A program made the translations under genes and the position numbers. 64,000 nt of DNA from Actinoplanes lobatus. Its GTDB lineage: Bacteria > Actinomycetota > Actinomycetes > Mycobacteriales > Micromonosporaceae. The notes under the pieces were generated by a model. It was not told the DNA's origin. It did no database searches and was given only the letters and a program-made list of their open reading frames with translations. The first letter of the stretch is position 1, and every line of letters begins with the position of its first letter. Of this stretch, positions 25,918 to 34,233 are shown piece by piece. The stretch covers positions 7,312,501 through 7,376,500 of the forward strand of contig NZ_JACHNC010000001.1 of NCBI RefSeq assembly GCF_014205215.1, in the 5' to 3' direction.

Positions 25918-25943
25918 GGCCGACGCCGTAGACGGCGTCGGCC
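25918..25943 (+). terminator. Hairpin terminator after the tRNA-like gene
   Basis: A perfect 10-base stem GGCCGACGCC/GGCGTCGGCC around GTAGAC, starting two bases after the tRNA-like acceptor. It suggests the tRNA-like sequence is a transcription unit. Confidence 0.65.
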
Positions 25944-25981
25944 AGCACACTCATGCCGTAAGTCGCTCACTGCCGAGCCTG

Positions 25982-26275
25982 TCAGATGTTGGTGGTCAGG
26001 CTCAGTGGGAGTGGGACGACCCGGCAGCGTTGCGCGAGCGGGAATTGGGACAGCAGGTCGGCGATGAGGTCGGCCATGCGGGCGGCGGATGGCCCGTAGA
26101 GGTACAGGGCGGTCTCTCGAGGGCCTTGCCAGTAGGACTGCATGCGGCCGTGCGCGCCGAGGGCGTCGAGGAGTGCGGTGATCAGGTCGTTGATGTCGCT
26201 GGTCGCGTATACCTCGTCTGGCAGATCGGTGCCGTTGAGGTAGACGGCCAAGCCTTCGGTGACCCCGAACGTCAC
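25982..26275 (-). CDS. Small hypothetical protein
   Basis: A 97-residue protein with no signal peptide or metal motif. It alternates strand and helix (GLAVYLNGTDLPDEVY, then ITALLDALGA, then ETALYLYGPSAARMADLI), giving a compact alpha/beta fold. No family recognised. It faces the tRNA-like gene, and its codon use is typical of the host. Confidence 0.55.
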   Translation of the reverse strand: MTFGVTEGLAVYLNGTDLPDEVYATSDINDLITALLDALGAHGRMQSYWQGPRETALYLYGPSAARMADLIADLLSQFPLAQRCRVVPLPLSLTTNI

Positions 26276-26341
26276 CGGTTCCTGTTTGTCGAGCCGTGCC
26301 GTCGATCCTTTCGGCGCGCCGGCCCTTTTCGAGGGCAGCCG

Positions 26342-26500
26342 TCACGAGGTGCCTCGTGAGTGCGCTCGGAGCAGATCACCCAATCGGTATCCGCGGTCCG
26401 AGTGATGGACGAGTCCGCCCAGGTCAGCGGGGGGTGGAACGGCGTTTTCCAGGGTTGGGCCGTTAAGATCAATTAGAACGAAGGTCGGGTGGAAGCTTGT
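26342..26500 (-). pseudogene. IS3-family transposase fragment
   Basis: About 40 residues of an integrase core: PPADLGGLVHHSDRGYRLG carries the LxHHSDRG block around the second catalytic Asp of IS3-family OrfB. The continuation diverges at once and no other part of the element is found. Confidence 0.55.
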
Positions 26501-26538
26501 GACGGCTCGCCGCCCGCAGCAGCCGTGCTGCCGGAGGC

Positions 26539-27093
26539 TCATGTCGGGCCTGGCTGCTCCGCGGAGAAGGGTTCGGGGCGTTGCTCGATGCGGGTGACCC
26601 CGATCGATCTCAGCGCGTCCACTGCCGCGGAGCGGACGGCCAGCCCGTCGGGTAGCGGGGTGTGCACGTGAACCGTGTTCTGCCTGCTCACTGGCTCAAC
26701 ATCGAACACCACGTCGGTGCCGTCCCCGAGCGCGTGTCGGAGCCGCTCGACGAAGTCTCGGAAGTGTCCGGGAGCCACCAGGTCGGTGCACACGACGGTG
26801 GTGACCGTCCGTTCGAGCGGCGGGTGGGGCAGGGTCGTCCAGATCCGGGCCTGGTACCAGTCCGGCCTGGCGTTCGCGTGCCGCAGCAGAGCCAGGCAGA
26901 ACCAGCCGACGGCGGCGACGGCGAGGAGGGCGACGGCGACCGTGGCCGGTGTTCCTATCCTTTGCCAGGGCTTCAAGACGACGAAGAACGGCGCCACCAC
27001 CACCGCTAGGAGGCTGAAGAACACGGTGCGCGCGATGCGGCGGTTCGTGGCAGGCCCTGGATTCTCCGACCCGTCGGCCTTGGCACCGTCCAC
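26539..27093 (-). CDS. Membrane hypothetical protein
   Basis: A 184-residue protein with two membrane helices (about residues 25-43 and 50-72: VFFSLLAVVVAPFFVVLKP and TVAVALLAVAAVGWFCLALL). A soluble C-terminal domain of about 110 residues follows (TTVVCTDLVAPGHFRDFVERL and VDALRSIGVTRIEQRPEPF). No catalytic motif and no known family. AAGGAG lies about 8 bases upstream of the ATG. It is isolated from other genes. Confidence 0.6.
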   Translation of the reverse strand: MDGAKADGSENPGPATNRRIARTVFFSLLAVVVAPFFVVLKPWQRIGTPATVAVALLAVAAVGWFCLALLRHANARPDWYQARIWTTLPHPPLERTVTTVVCTDLVAPGHFRDFVERLRHALGDGTDVVFDVEPVSRQNTVHVHTPLPDGLAVRSAAVDALRSIGVTRIEQRPEPFSAEQPGPT

Positions 27094-27649
27094 AGTCGGT
27101 CTCCTTCCGCGGCCCCCACTCGGCAGGAGCCTAGTTTTAGCAGGCCCATTGTGTCTCGGTTGCGGTCGGGCCCGGGAACGCCAAAGCTACGGCTAGGCCC
27201 GAGCGTGTCAACGGTCAGCATGACCTCTTTGTGGGTGGTCCTTGAATCTCTGAGCTGGCGGACACCAGTTCCGGTGTCCGCGAGCCGGGACTCAACTGTC
27301 CGCTGACAAGGATATTCGCGTTTCTGCTAGCAGCAATAACGGCAATAGAGGGGCTGACTCCGCCTCGGCGGGGAGGTGGCCATGCCGCCGGCCCAGCCAG
27401 AATCGCGAACTCAAGTGAACAGGACGCGTACTGTTCTGCTGCGATCCGCACGTTACGCTGCGTCACGTCCCGTGGTCGACGAGCAACTGGTAGAGCTTTC
27501 CGAAGGTGGTGACGGCCGGCGTTGGGACTGGCTGTCGCCCATGGAACGGCTGCAATCGGCAGGTTCGGAACCGCGGGCCAGGGCTCAGGGCGGAGGCCGG
27601 TACAGATGATGCCTGTACGCGGCCGGGCACGCTCCGGCACGATCAGGTC
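27094..27649. other. Intergenic stretch without a recognisable gene
   Basis: About 555 bases with several overlapping open frames on both strands, none with a convincing start, codon bias or family match. No repeat or hairpin of note. Confidence 0.45.
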
Positions 27650-28750
27650 ATGATCGTGTTGTTCGACGCTGACGTGCCGGTGCACTACGGGTTCATGCTC
27701 CTGACCTCGGGTGACGAGTACCCGGACCTGAGTAACACGTGGGCGGGTCAGCAGAACGGGCTCGCTGGCGCTGCGACCCCCGGCGTCCTGTCGATGATCA
27801 CCGGGTTGCACACCGGCCGGGTGCCGCTACGGATCGAGTGGCACGCCACGGCATCGGAACCCGGCGCCGACTGGGAGGAGATCGTCGACGTGCCGTTCAC
27901 CCCGCCGTCGGTGGACATGTGCGTCCGATCGTTTGACGACTCGTTCGACGTCCGGCTACCCGACACCGGCCTGCTGCGCGCGCGGTACTGCGCCGCCGGG
28001 ATGGACGCCGCCCGGGACGCTGACACCGTCATGTCCGAGGAACCGACCGTGGACCGGTATCTGCTGCAGCTGTGGCCCGACGAGGAAGCGGCGGAGACGA
28101 TCGTGCGGCAGACCAGCGCCATCGCCGCGTACTGGCACGGTGTCGCCCGGGAAACACCACCGGCGGCCGAGCACACCCGCGACACCGGCGAGAACGGCGA
28201 CGACGACGGTCAGGACGGCTGGGGCGAAGACGGCCAGGAAGACTGGTACGACGCTTGGGCGTGGGGCGACCGGCCGCCGTCGGATCGGCTGCGGCAGCTG
28301 CGCGGGAACGTGCTGGGTGTGGCGCAGGATCATCGGGACCTGCTGGACGTCTTCGACGGATGGGATCCCGCGGTGCAGCGGGCCGCGGCCCGGTGGCTGG
28401 CCCGCCGAGCTTTCGAGGTCGCCGGGATGGACGATATCGGCTGGGTCCGTCCGGCACTGACCGCCATGGACCTCGGTGAGCCGCTACCGGAACCGTTCAC
28501 TTCCCCGGAAGCGGTGTTCCCGCTGCTGTGGACCGGATTCAACGGGTCCGGTCCGGTGCCGTTCGATGCGTCGCAAGGAGCCAGGCACCGGCCGTCGTTC
28601 GCCGTTCCGGCACTCTTCGCCGCAGTGAACGACGATCCGCTGGAGGCGGTCGTCGACGCGTTCAGCCACGCGGAGGCGACCTGCGACGGTCAGGCACACG
28701 ATCTGCTCACCGGCCTTCGCAGCCGGTTCCCGTTCCCGGCCGGACGGTGA
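27650..28750 (+). CDS. Acidic hypothetical protein with Asp/Glu-rich linker
   Basis: A 366-residue protein. ATG 27650 is chosen because MIVLFDADVPVHYGF begins a clear protein pattern, while upstream residues of the longer frame do not. The N-terminal half (about 1-165) is beta-rich and well ordered. Residues about 175-205 form an acidic Gly/Asp/Glu/Trp stretch (NGDDDGQDGWGEDGQEDWYD), probably disordered. The C-terminal half is helical (LLDVFDGWDPAVQRAAARWLARRAFE). No catalytic motif recognised. It seems intact and host-like in codon use, with no partner gene. Confidence 0.62.
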   Translation: MIVLFDADVPVHYGFMLLTSGDEYPDLSNTWAGQQNGLAGAATPGVLSMITGLHTGRVPLRIEWHATASEPGADWEEIVDVPFTPPSVDMCVRSFDDSFDVRLPDTGLLRARYCAAGMDAARDADTVMSEEPTVDRYLLQLWPDEEAAETIVRQTSAIAAYWHGVARETPPAAEHTRDTGENGDDDGQDGWGEDGQEDWYDAWAWGDRPPSDRLRQLRGNVLGVAQDHRDLLDVFDGWDPAVQRAAARWLARRAFEVAGMDDIGWVRPALTAMDLGEPLPEPFTSPEAVFPLLWTGFNGSGPVPFDASQGARHRPSFAVPALFAAVNDDPLEAVVDAFSHAEATCDGQAHDLLTGLRSRFPFPAGR

Positions 28751-28891
28751 CGTGGTCGCAGTTCGGCGAACAGGCGCGGCCCAGACGATGGCCGAGATCC
28801 CGCAGAGGCCTCCCAGTCGCTCGACCTCATCCGTGGTCGGCAAGGTTATTGGCGAGCCGGCTGCAACACGCTCACCGACCCGACGCTGACC

Positions 28892-29116
28892 ATGTTCTTT
28901 GTCAGGATTGCGCTCGGGCAGCCGATCGGCGGGCCGGAGGCTGCTGCGGATCGGCGTGGGCTACTCGTGGCTTGGGTAGCCGTCCAGGTGCGCCGCTGGC
29001 TCGACGATCGGCTGCTCGGCAACGTCGCGACTTTGGTCATCCCGCCCACCGAGTTCCTGCTCGCTGAGGCGGCCAGGCCTCGGGAGCGACCGTCGTCCTA
29101 TATGGGCCGGTCATGA
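28892..29116 (+). CDS. Short hypothetical protein or fragment
   Basis: A 74-residue frame (MFFVRIALGQPIGG, then LLVAWVAVQVRRWLDDRLLG, then VATLVIPPTEFLLAEA) with good codon bias but no ribosome site. It may be the tail of a larger lost gene. The rest of 28751-29203 holds nothing recognisable. Confidence 0.35.
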   Translation: MFFVRIALGQPIGGPEAAADRRGLLVAWVAVQVRRWLDDRLLGNVATLVIPPTEFLLAEAARPRERPSSYMGRS

Positions 29117-29203
29117 GCCAGGCCGGGCGTCGCCACCACGACGGCAACACCTGTCGTTCGCAGCCACGGCAGCGCTGCTCGTGAATGGCAGCACTTCGGG
29201 CGG

Positions 29204-30088
29204 TCAATGCAGAGGCGGTGGTGTCTTCCCGCATGTGGGCGGGCTGATCAGGGCCGGTGACAGCAGCCAGTCCGCCATGCGGGCGAGGCTGCGGACAGCG
29301 GCCGGATTGTGCGGTTCGTTGAGGTGGCCGTGGTGGACGCCGTCCTCGCGGATCATGACGAGGTCGACTCCGGCGGCGGCGAGTTCGGCGCCGTACTGCT
29401 GTCCGGAGGCGCGCAGAGGGTCGACGTCGGAGTTGAGGATGAAGGTGGGCGGCAGGCCGGTGAGGTCGTGGCCGCCCGGAAAGGCGTAGGGCTCGTTCAG
29501 GTCGGAGGGTTCCCGCACGTAGTTGAGGTTCATCCTGCGGATCGAACCGGCGCCCACCAGGTCGGGGTCGGGCAGCGTCGCGACCTTCGCGGCGAGTTCG
29601 GCGGTCATCGGCGGGAGTTCGGTGTGCAGTACGGGGTAGACGAGCAGAACGCCGCGGGGGAGTGGCCGGCCGTCGTCGCGCAGCCGGAGGGTGGCTCCTG
29701 CGGCGAGGTTGGCGCCGGCGCTCGCCCCGCCGAGAACCCAGCCGCGGACACCCGTGTCCGAGGCCCCTGCCCAGGCGAACGCCGCGACGAGTTCCTCGGA
29801 GGCGACCGGGTAGTGGAAACGCTCGCCGGGCTGGACCGGTGCCTGCTCCCCGGTCGTCCAGTCCAGGACCGGCGCGAGCCGGTAGTCCACGGCGACGACC
29901 GCTATGCCGCGCTCGGCGAGTTGCCGGGCGACCCAGTCGCTCTCGGGCATGTCGAGGTCGCCGCCGAAGAACGCGCCGCCATGTGCCCAGACGAGTCCGG
30001 CGCCGGCCTGCCCGTCGGGGGTGTAGACGCGTACGGGAATCGGGCCGTGCGGCCCGTCGATCCGCCGGTCCTCGACCGTGACTCTCAT
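29204..30088 (-). CDS. Alpha/beta hydrolase, HSL-type esterase
   Basis: A 294-residue esterase/lipase of the hormone-sensitive-lipase family. The oxyanion motif is HGGAFF, the nucleophile elbow is GGASAG, the acid lies in NSDVDPLR and the histidine is in HHGHLN. It has no signal peptide, so it is cytoplasmic. The start overlaps the stop of the upstream LacI gene by four bases, so it is the third gene of a LacI-LacI-esterase operon. In this setting it probably removes acetyl or acyl groups from imported rhamnosides; that substrate is inferred. Confidence 0.85.
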   Translation of the reverse strand: MRVTVEDRRIDGPHGPIPVRVYTPDGQAGAGLVWAHGGAFFGGDLDMPESDWVARQLAERGIAVVAVDYRLAPVLDWTTGEQAPVQPGERFHYPVASEELVAAFAWAGASDTGVRGWVLGGASAGANLAAGATLRLRDDGRPLPRGVLLVYPVLHTELPPMTAELAAKVATLPDPDLVGAGSIRRMNLNYVREPSDLNEPYAFPGGHDLTGLPPTFILNSDVDPLRASGQQYGAELAAAGVDLVMIREDGVHHGHLNEPHNPAAVRSLARMADWLLSPALISPPTCGKTPPPLH

Positions 30089-31131
30089 GACCGGTGTCCC
30101 GCGTCGATGGCTGTGGTGGTACGCCGGACGACCAGGGTGGGTGACAGTTTGATCTGTGCGGTGCGGCGGTCGCGGTCGCCGATCCGGTCGATCAGCAGGC
30201 GGGCGGCGTTCGCGCCCATCTGGCGGCCGTCCTGGTCGACGCTGGTCAGGGAGATCGGCCCGAGGGCGGCCAGCGCGCTGTTGTCGTAGCCGGCCAGTGA
30301 GATGTCGCCGGGCACGGTCAGGCCGGCTTCGGTGATCGCCTCCAGTGCGCCGAGGGCGACGACGTCGGCGCCGGCGAAGATCGCGGTGGGCCGGACCGGG
30401 CGGGCGAGTAGCTGTTGAGCACCGAGGTAGCCCCCTTGCTGGGTGTAGCTGGTCGACGCGATGTCGACCTCTTCCTCCAGGCCGTGCGTGATCATCGCCT
30501 CCCGGTAGCCGCGGGCGCGCTGGGCGTTGGGCATTTCGGCGAGGCGTACCCGGTCGGTCTCGTGGTGTTCGATGTGCGCGATGCGGCGGTGGCCGAGGCT
30601 GACGAGGTGGTCGACGACCAGGGCGGCGCCGGCGATGTCGTCGTCGGTGACGCTGTCGTAGGCCGGTGAGGAGCCGTGCCGGCCGACGACCACGGTCGGC
30701 ACGCTGCGGGCGACCTCGTTGAGCCGGCTCTTCGCCGAGACGGGGGCGATCAGCACGAGGCCGTCCATGCTGCGGTCGATCATGGCGTCGATGACCCGCG
30801 CCTCGGCCTTCTCGCCGTTGCAGCCGGGCGCGAGCAGCACCTGGTAGTCGCTGTCGCCGAGTTGGGCGGTGATCCCGTCGAGGATGTCGGCGAAGAACAG
30901 GTTGCGCAGCTCGGGCAGCATCACGCCGATGGTGTACGTCTGTCCGCGCAGGCCGCGGGCGGCGGCGGACGGCCGGTAGCCGAGGTCGGCGATGGCCTGC
31001 TGCACCTTCTCCCGCATCGCGGGGCTGGCGCCGTACGCGTTGCGCAGCACCTTGGAGACGGCGGTGGTGGACACCTGGGCGTGGCGCGCGACGTCGACGA
31101 TGGTGACGCGACGGGTCGCGGGCTTGTCCAC
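30085..31131 (-). CDS. LacI-family transcriptional regulator (downstream paralogue)
   Basis: A LacI/GalR regulator of about 348 residues. The GTG at 31131, preceded by GGAGATCAG, is preferred over TTG 31161. The N-terminal helix-turn-helix is VTIVDVARHAQVSTTAVSKVL, then a periplasmic-binding-protein-like sugar domain (VGVMLPELRNLFFADILDGI; PTAIFAGADVVALGAL; PGDISLAGYDNSALA). It is closely similar to the next gene upstream, indicating tandem duplication. It probably binds AAACGTT-type operators found in this locus, released by a sugar such as rhamnose or a rhamnoside (inferred). Confidence 0.88.
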   Translation of the reverse strand: MDKPATRRVTIVDVARHAQVSTTAVSKVLRNAYGASPAMREKVQQAIADLGYRPSAAARGLRGQTYTIGVMLPELRNLFFADILDGITAQLGDSDYQVLLAPGCNGEKAEARVIDAMIDRSMDGLVLIAPVSAKSRLNEVARSVPTVVVGRHGSSPAYDSVTDDDIAGAALVVDHLVSLGHRRIAHIEHHETDRVRLAEMPNAQRARGYREAMITHGLEEEVDIASTSYTQQGGYLGAQQLLARPVRPTAIFAGADVVALGALEAITEAGLTVPGDISLAGYDNSALAALGPISLTSVDQDGRQMGANAARLLIDRIGDRDRRTAQIKLSPTLVVRRTTTAIDAGHRS

Positions 31132-31171
31132 CTGATCTCCTCTGTCGTTGGGGTTGAGCAAAGCGTACTGA

Positions 31172-32209
31172 TCAGCGTGGCGGGCCGGTGGTGGCCCGTA
31201 CCGCTGGTGTGGGGGTGAGTTTCACCTGCACGGCCGGGCGGCCCGGTTCGGCGATGCGGTCCAGCAGCAGCTGGGTCGCCGTGGTGCCGATCCGGTGGCC
31301 GGCCTGGTCGACGGTCGTCAGTGAGATCGGCCGGTAGCCGGCCAGGGCGATGTTGTCGTAGCCGGTGACGGAGATGTCGCCGGGCACGGACAGGCCGGCT
31401 TCGGCGAGGGCGTCGAGGACGCCCAGGGCGACGACGTCGGCGCCCGCGAAGATCGCGGTGGGCGGGTGCTCGCGGTCGAGCAGGATCCGGGCGCCGTGGT
31501 GGCCGCCGTCGCGGGTGTAGCTGGTGGAGGCGATGTCGATGTGCGCGGCAAGCCCGTGCTCGAGCATGGCGTGGCGGTAGCCGTCGGCGCGCAGCGCGTT
31601 GGGCATCTCGGCGAGCCGTACCCGGTCGGTCTCGTGGTGCTCGATGTGGGCGATGCGGCGGTGGCCGAGGCCGGCCAGGTGCGCGACCATCAGTCCGGCG
31701 CCGGTGAAGTCGTCGTCGTTGACGGTGTCGTAGCGCGCCGAGCGGCTGTGCCGGCCGATGACCACGGTCGGCACGGTGCGCGCGACGCGTTCCAGGTGCG
31801 CGGGCAGCGAGACCGGTGCGATCAGGATCAGGCCGTCCATGCTGCGGTCGATCATCGCCTCGGTCACTCGGGCCTCGCTGGCCGCGTCGTTGCATCCGGA
31901 GGTCATGAGCACCTGGTATTCGCTGCCGTCCAGATGTTCAGCGACGCCGTCGAGGATGTCGGCGAAGAACGGGTTCCGGACGTCGGGCAGCATCACGCCC
32001 ACGGTCCAGGTGCGTCCCCGCAGGGCCCGGGCGGCGGCCGAGGGCCGGTAGCCGAGCTGGTCGACCGCGGCTCGGACCAGGCGGTGCATCTGCGGGCTGG
32101 TGCCATAGGCGTTGCGCAGCACCTTGGAGACCGCCGTCGTCGACACGCCCGCGTGTCGGGCCACGTCTCTGATCGTCACCCTTCGGGCGGTTGCCGGTCG
32201 TTGGTGCAT
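31172..32209 (-). CDS. LacI-family transcriptional regulator (upstream paralogue)
   Basis: A 345-residue LacI/GalR regulator. Helix-turn-helix VTIRDVARHAGVSTTAVSKVL is almost the same as in its neighbour, and the effector domain is parallel along its length (VGVMLPDVRNPFFADILDGV; PTAIFAGADVVALGVL). It is the first gene of the minus-strand operon. An operator GTGAAACGTTACCCAC lies 17 bases upstream of its ATG, so the operon is probably autoregulated. The recognition helices of the two paralogues are nearly identical, suggesting they share sites but may answer different sugars. Confidence 0.9.
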   Translation of the reverse strand: MHQRPATARRVTIRDVARHAGVSTTAVSKVLRNAYGTSPQMHRLVRAAVDQLGYRPSAAARALRGRTWTVGVMLPDVRNPFFADILDGVAEHLDGSEYQVLMTSGCNDAASEARVTEAMIDRSMDGLILIAPVSLPAHLERVARTVPTVVIGRHSRSARYDTVNDDDFTGAGLMVAHLAGLGHRRIAHIEHHETDRVRLAEMPNALRADGYRHAMLEHGLAAHIDIASTSYTRDGGHHGARILLDREHPPTAIFAGADVVALGVLDALAEAGLSVPGDISVTGYDNIALAGYRPISLTTVDQAGHRIGTTATQLLLDRIAEPGRPAVQVKLTPTPAVRATTGPPR

Positions 32210-32225
32210 GCGCTCTCCCTGCTTG

Positions 32226-32241
32226 GTGAAACGTTACCCAC
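32226..32241. promoter_or_regulatory. LacI operator before LacI-esterase operon
   Basis: GTGAAACGTTACCCAC, 17 bases before the LacI start. It shares AAACGTT with five other sites in the locus (32372, 46686, 46783, 46967 and 47028). Confidence 0.75.
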
Positions 32242-32328
32242 GATAGAGATCATTTCGGCGTCAGGGAAGCGGGCGGCCCCGTGGGTGGTCGTGGCCGGAG
32301 TGGGTCGAGATTGCTGCCGATGGACCCC

Positions 32329-32387
32329 TTGACGCTCTTTGGCGCGTGCTCGTAAGGTCGGCGAAACATTTGGAAAACGTTACCCAC
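32329..32387 (+). promoter_or_regulatory. Promoter with downstream LacI operator for the rhamnoside operon
   Basis: TTGACG (32329-32334) and TAAGGT (32353-32358) are 18 bases apart and resemble a -35/-10 pair. Directly after lies GGAAAACGTTACCCAC (32372-32387), a LacI-type operator where it would block initiation. The first permease gene starts 92 bases further on. Confidence 0.65.
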
Positions 32388-32479
32388 ATCACTTTCGGCG
32401 CCGTGGTGGCCGCCTCGACTCGGCGTCCACGCCGCAGCCATCCACCTGATCATGAAACGATTCAGCTAGGTGGGTTCCC

Positions 32480-33415
32480 GTGACACTCGATCTCCAACAA
32501 CGACGCTCCGAGCGGCCCGCGGCCGCGGGCCGGCCCCGTCGAGCAGGGCGGGCCGTACCACCCTGGTGGTTCACCGCACCGGCGCTGCTGCTGTTCGCCT
32601 TCGTGGTGCTCATCCCGAGCGCCCGCGGCGTCTACTACGCCTTCACCGACTGGGACGGCCTCGACCCGAACTTCGCGTTCATCGGCCTGGACAACTTCAT
32701 CGCCATGGCCGACGACCCGGACGCGTTGCAGGCCATCTGGCACACCCTGCTGGTGGCGATCGCGATCACGGTGATCCAGAACGGCGTCGGGCTCCTGCTC
32801 GCACTCGGCGTCAACACGACGATCAAGAGCCGCAACGTCCTGCGAGTGCTGCTGTTCGCCCCGGCGATGATCGCCCAGATCGTCACCGCCTACCTGTGGC
32901 GCAACCTGCTCGGCCCGGACGGTGCGGTCAACAGCCTGCTCGCCGGCATCGGCCTGGAGTCCTGGCAGCAGAACTGGCTCGGCGACCCCGACCTCGCGCT
33001 GTGGATGATCGTGCTCGTCGTGGTCTGGCAGTACGCCGGCTACTCGATGGTCATCTTCATCGCCGGCCTGCAGTCCATCCCGCAGGAGATCTACGAGGCG
33101 GCCGCGATCGACGGCACCGGCCCGGTCCGCCGCTTCTGGTCGGTGACCCGACCGCTGCTCGCCCCGGCACTCACGATCAACCTGATGCTGTCGATCATCG
33201 GCGGGCTCAAACTGTTCGACCAGGTCTACGGGATGACCGGCGGCGGGCCCGGGCATGCCACCGACACCATCTCCACGCTGATCTACAAGGACGCGTTCAC
33301 CCTCGGCGAGTTCGGCTACAGCATCGCCCTCGCCGTGGTGCTCACCGCGATCGTCACCGTCGTCTCCGCCGCCCAGTACACCGGGCTGTCCCGCAACGAG
33401 AAGGCCGCAACATGA
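32480..33415 (+). CDS. Sugar ABC transporter permease, CUT1 (MalF-like)
   Basis: A 311-residue inner-membrane permease with six hydrophobic helices. GTG 32480 is the start (TAGGTGGG upstream). The N-terminus is basic (RRAGRAVPPWWFTAPALLLF) and the cytoplasmic EAA loop EAAAIDGTGPVRRFWSVTRPLL docks the ATPase. It pairs with the next gene (ATGA overlap) and the lipoprotein binding protein at 36882. No ATP-binding subunit is encoded in the locus. Actinomycete CUT1 importers often share one ATPase (MsiK type) encoded elsewhere. Substrate is probably a rhamnose-containing oligosaccharide, from context. Confidence 0.92.
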   Translation: MTLDLQQRRSERPAAAGRPRRAGRAVPPWWFTAPALLLFAFVVLIPSARGVYYAFTDWDGLDPNFAFIGLDNFIAMADDPDALQAIWHTLLVAIAITVIQNGVGLLLALGVNTTIKSRNVLRVLLFAPAMIAQIVTAYLWRNLLGPDGAVNSLLAGIGLESWQQNWLGDPDLALWMIVLVVVWQYAGYSMVIFIAGLQSIPQEIYEAAAIDGTGPVRRFWSVTRPLLAPALTINLMLSIIGGLKLFDQVYGMTGGGPGHATDTISTLIYKDAFTLGEFGYSIALAVVLTAIVTVVSAAQYTGLSRNEKAAT

Positions 33416-34233
33416 AGCGCTACACCCCGCGCACCTTCGCGCTGGAAATGTTGATGATCGCGGTTGCCGTCGTCTTCGCATTCCCGGTCTACGTCCTGAT
33501 CAACCTGGCCTTCCGGGCGCCCAGCGACACCTCGTCGCCGATCACCCCGACCAGCAGCCCGACCCTGGACAACTTCGTCGGCGCCTGGCAGGAAGCCGGC
33601 CTCGGCGGTGCGCTGATCAACAGCCTCGTGGTGACCACGGTGAGCGTGCTGATCGTGCTCGCCGTCTCGGCGCTGGCCGCCTACCCGCTCGCGAGGTCGA
33701 CCGCGCACTGGTCACGCGGCATCTTCCTGCTGATCATGCTGGGGCTGATCCTGCCGTTCCAGCTGGCCTCGCTGCCGCTCTATCAGACCATCCGCGACCT
33801 CGGCCTGCTCGGCTCGGTCGGGTCACTGATCCTGTTCTACTCCGGGTTGCAGGTCCCGTTCACCACGTTCCTCTACGCCGGCTTCCTGCGGGCGCTGCCC
33901 CGCGACTTCGAGGAGGCCGCCACCATCGACGGCTGCGGACCCTTCACCGCGTTCCGCTACGTGATCCTGCCGATGCTCAAGCCGATCACCGTCACCGCGC
34001 TGGTCCTCAACGCGGTCAGCGTGTGGAACGACTTCTTCACCCCACTGCTCTACCTGTCCGGCAGCGACCAGCAGACCATGCCCGTCGCGATCGCCGGATT
34101 CGTGGGCCAGTTCGTCTCCGACTGGAACCTCATCTTCGCCGCCCTGCTGATCAGCATCATCCCGGTCCTGGCGGTCTACCTGGCGCTTCAACGCTCCATC
34201 ATCAACGGATTCGCGGGAGGGCTGAAGGGATGA
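33412..34233 (+). CDS. Sugar ABC transporter permease, CUT1 (MalG-like)
   Basis: A 273-residue second permease with six helices. The EAA loop EAATIDGCGPFTAFRYVILPML is typical of the MalG type. It starts in the stop of the first permease (ATGA) and its own stop overlaps the ATG of the rhamnosidase gene, so the three are translationally coupled. It forms the membrane channel with the 32480 product. Confidence 0.92.
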   Translation: MKRYTPRTFALEMLMIAVAVVFAFPVYVLINLAFRAPSDTSSPITPTSSPTLDNFVGAWQEAGLGGALINSLVVTTVSVLIVLAVSALAAYPLARSTAHWSRGIFLLIMLGLILPFQLASLPLYQTIRDLGLLGSVGSLILFYSGLQVPFTTFLYAGFLRALPRDFEEAATIDGCGPFTAFRYVILPMLKPITVTALVLNAVSVWNDFFTPLLYLSGSDQQTMPVAIAGFVGQFVSDWNLIFAALLISIIPVLAVYLALQRSIINGFAGGLKG

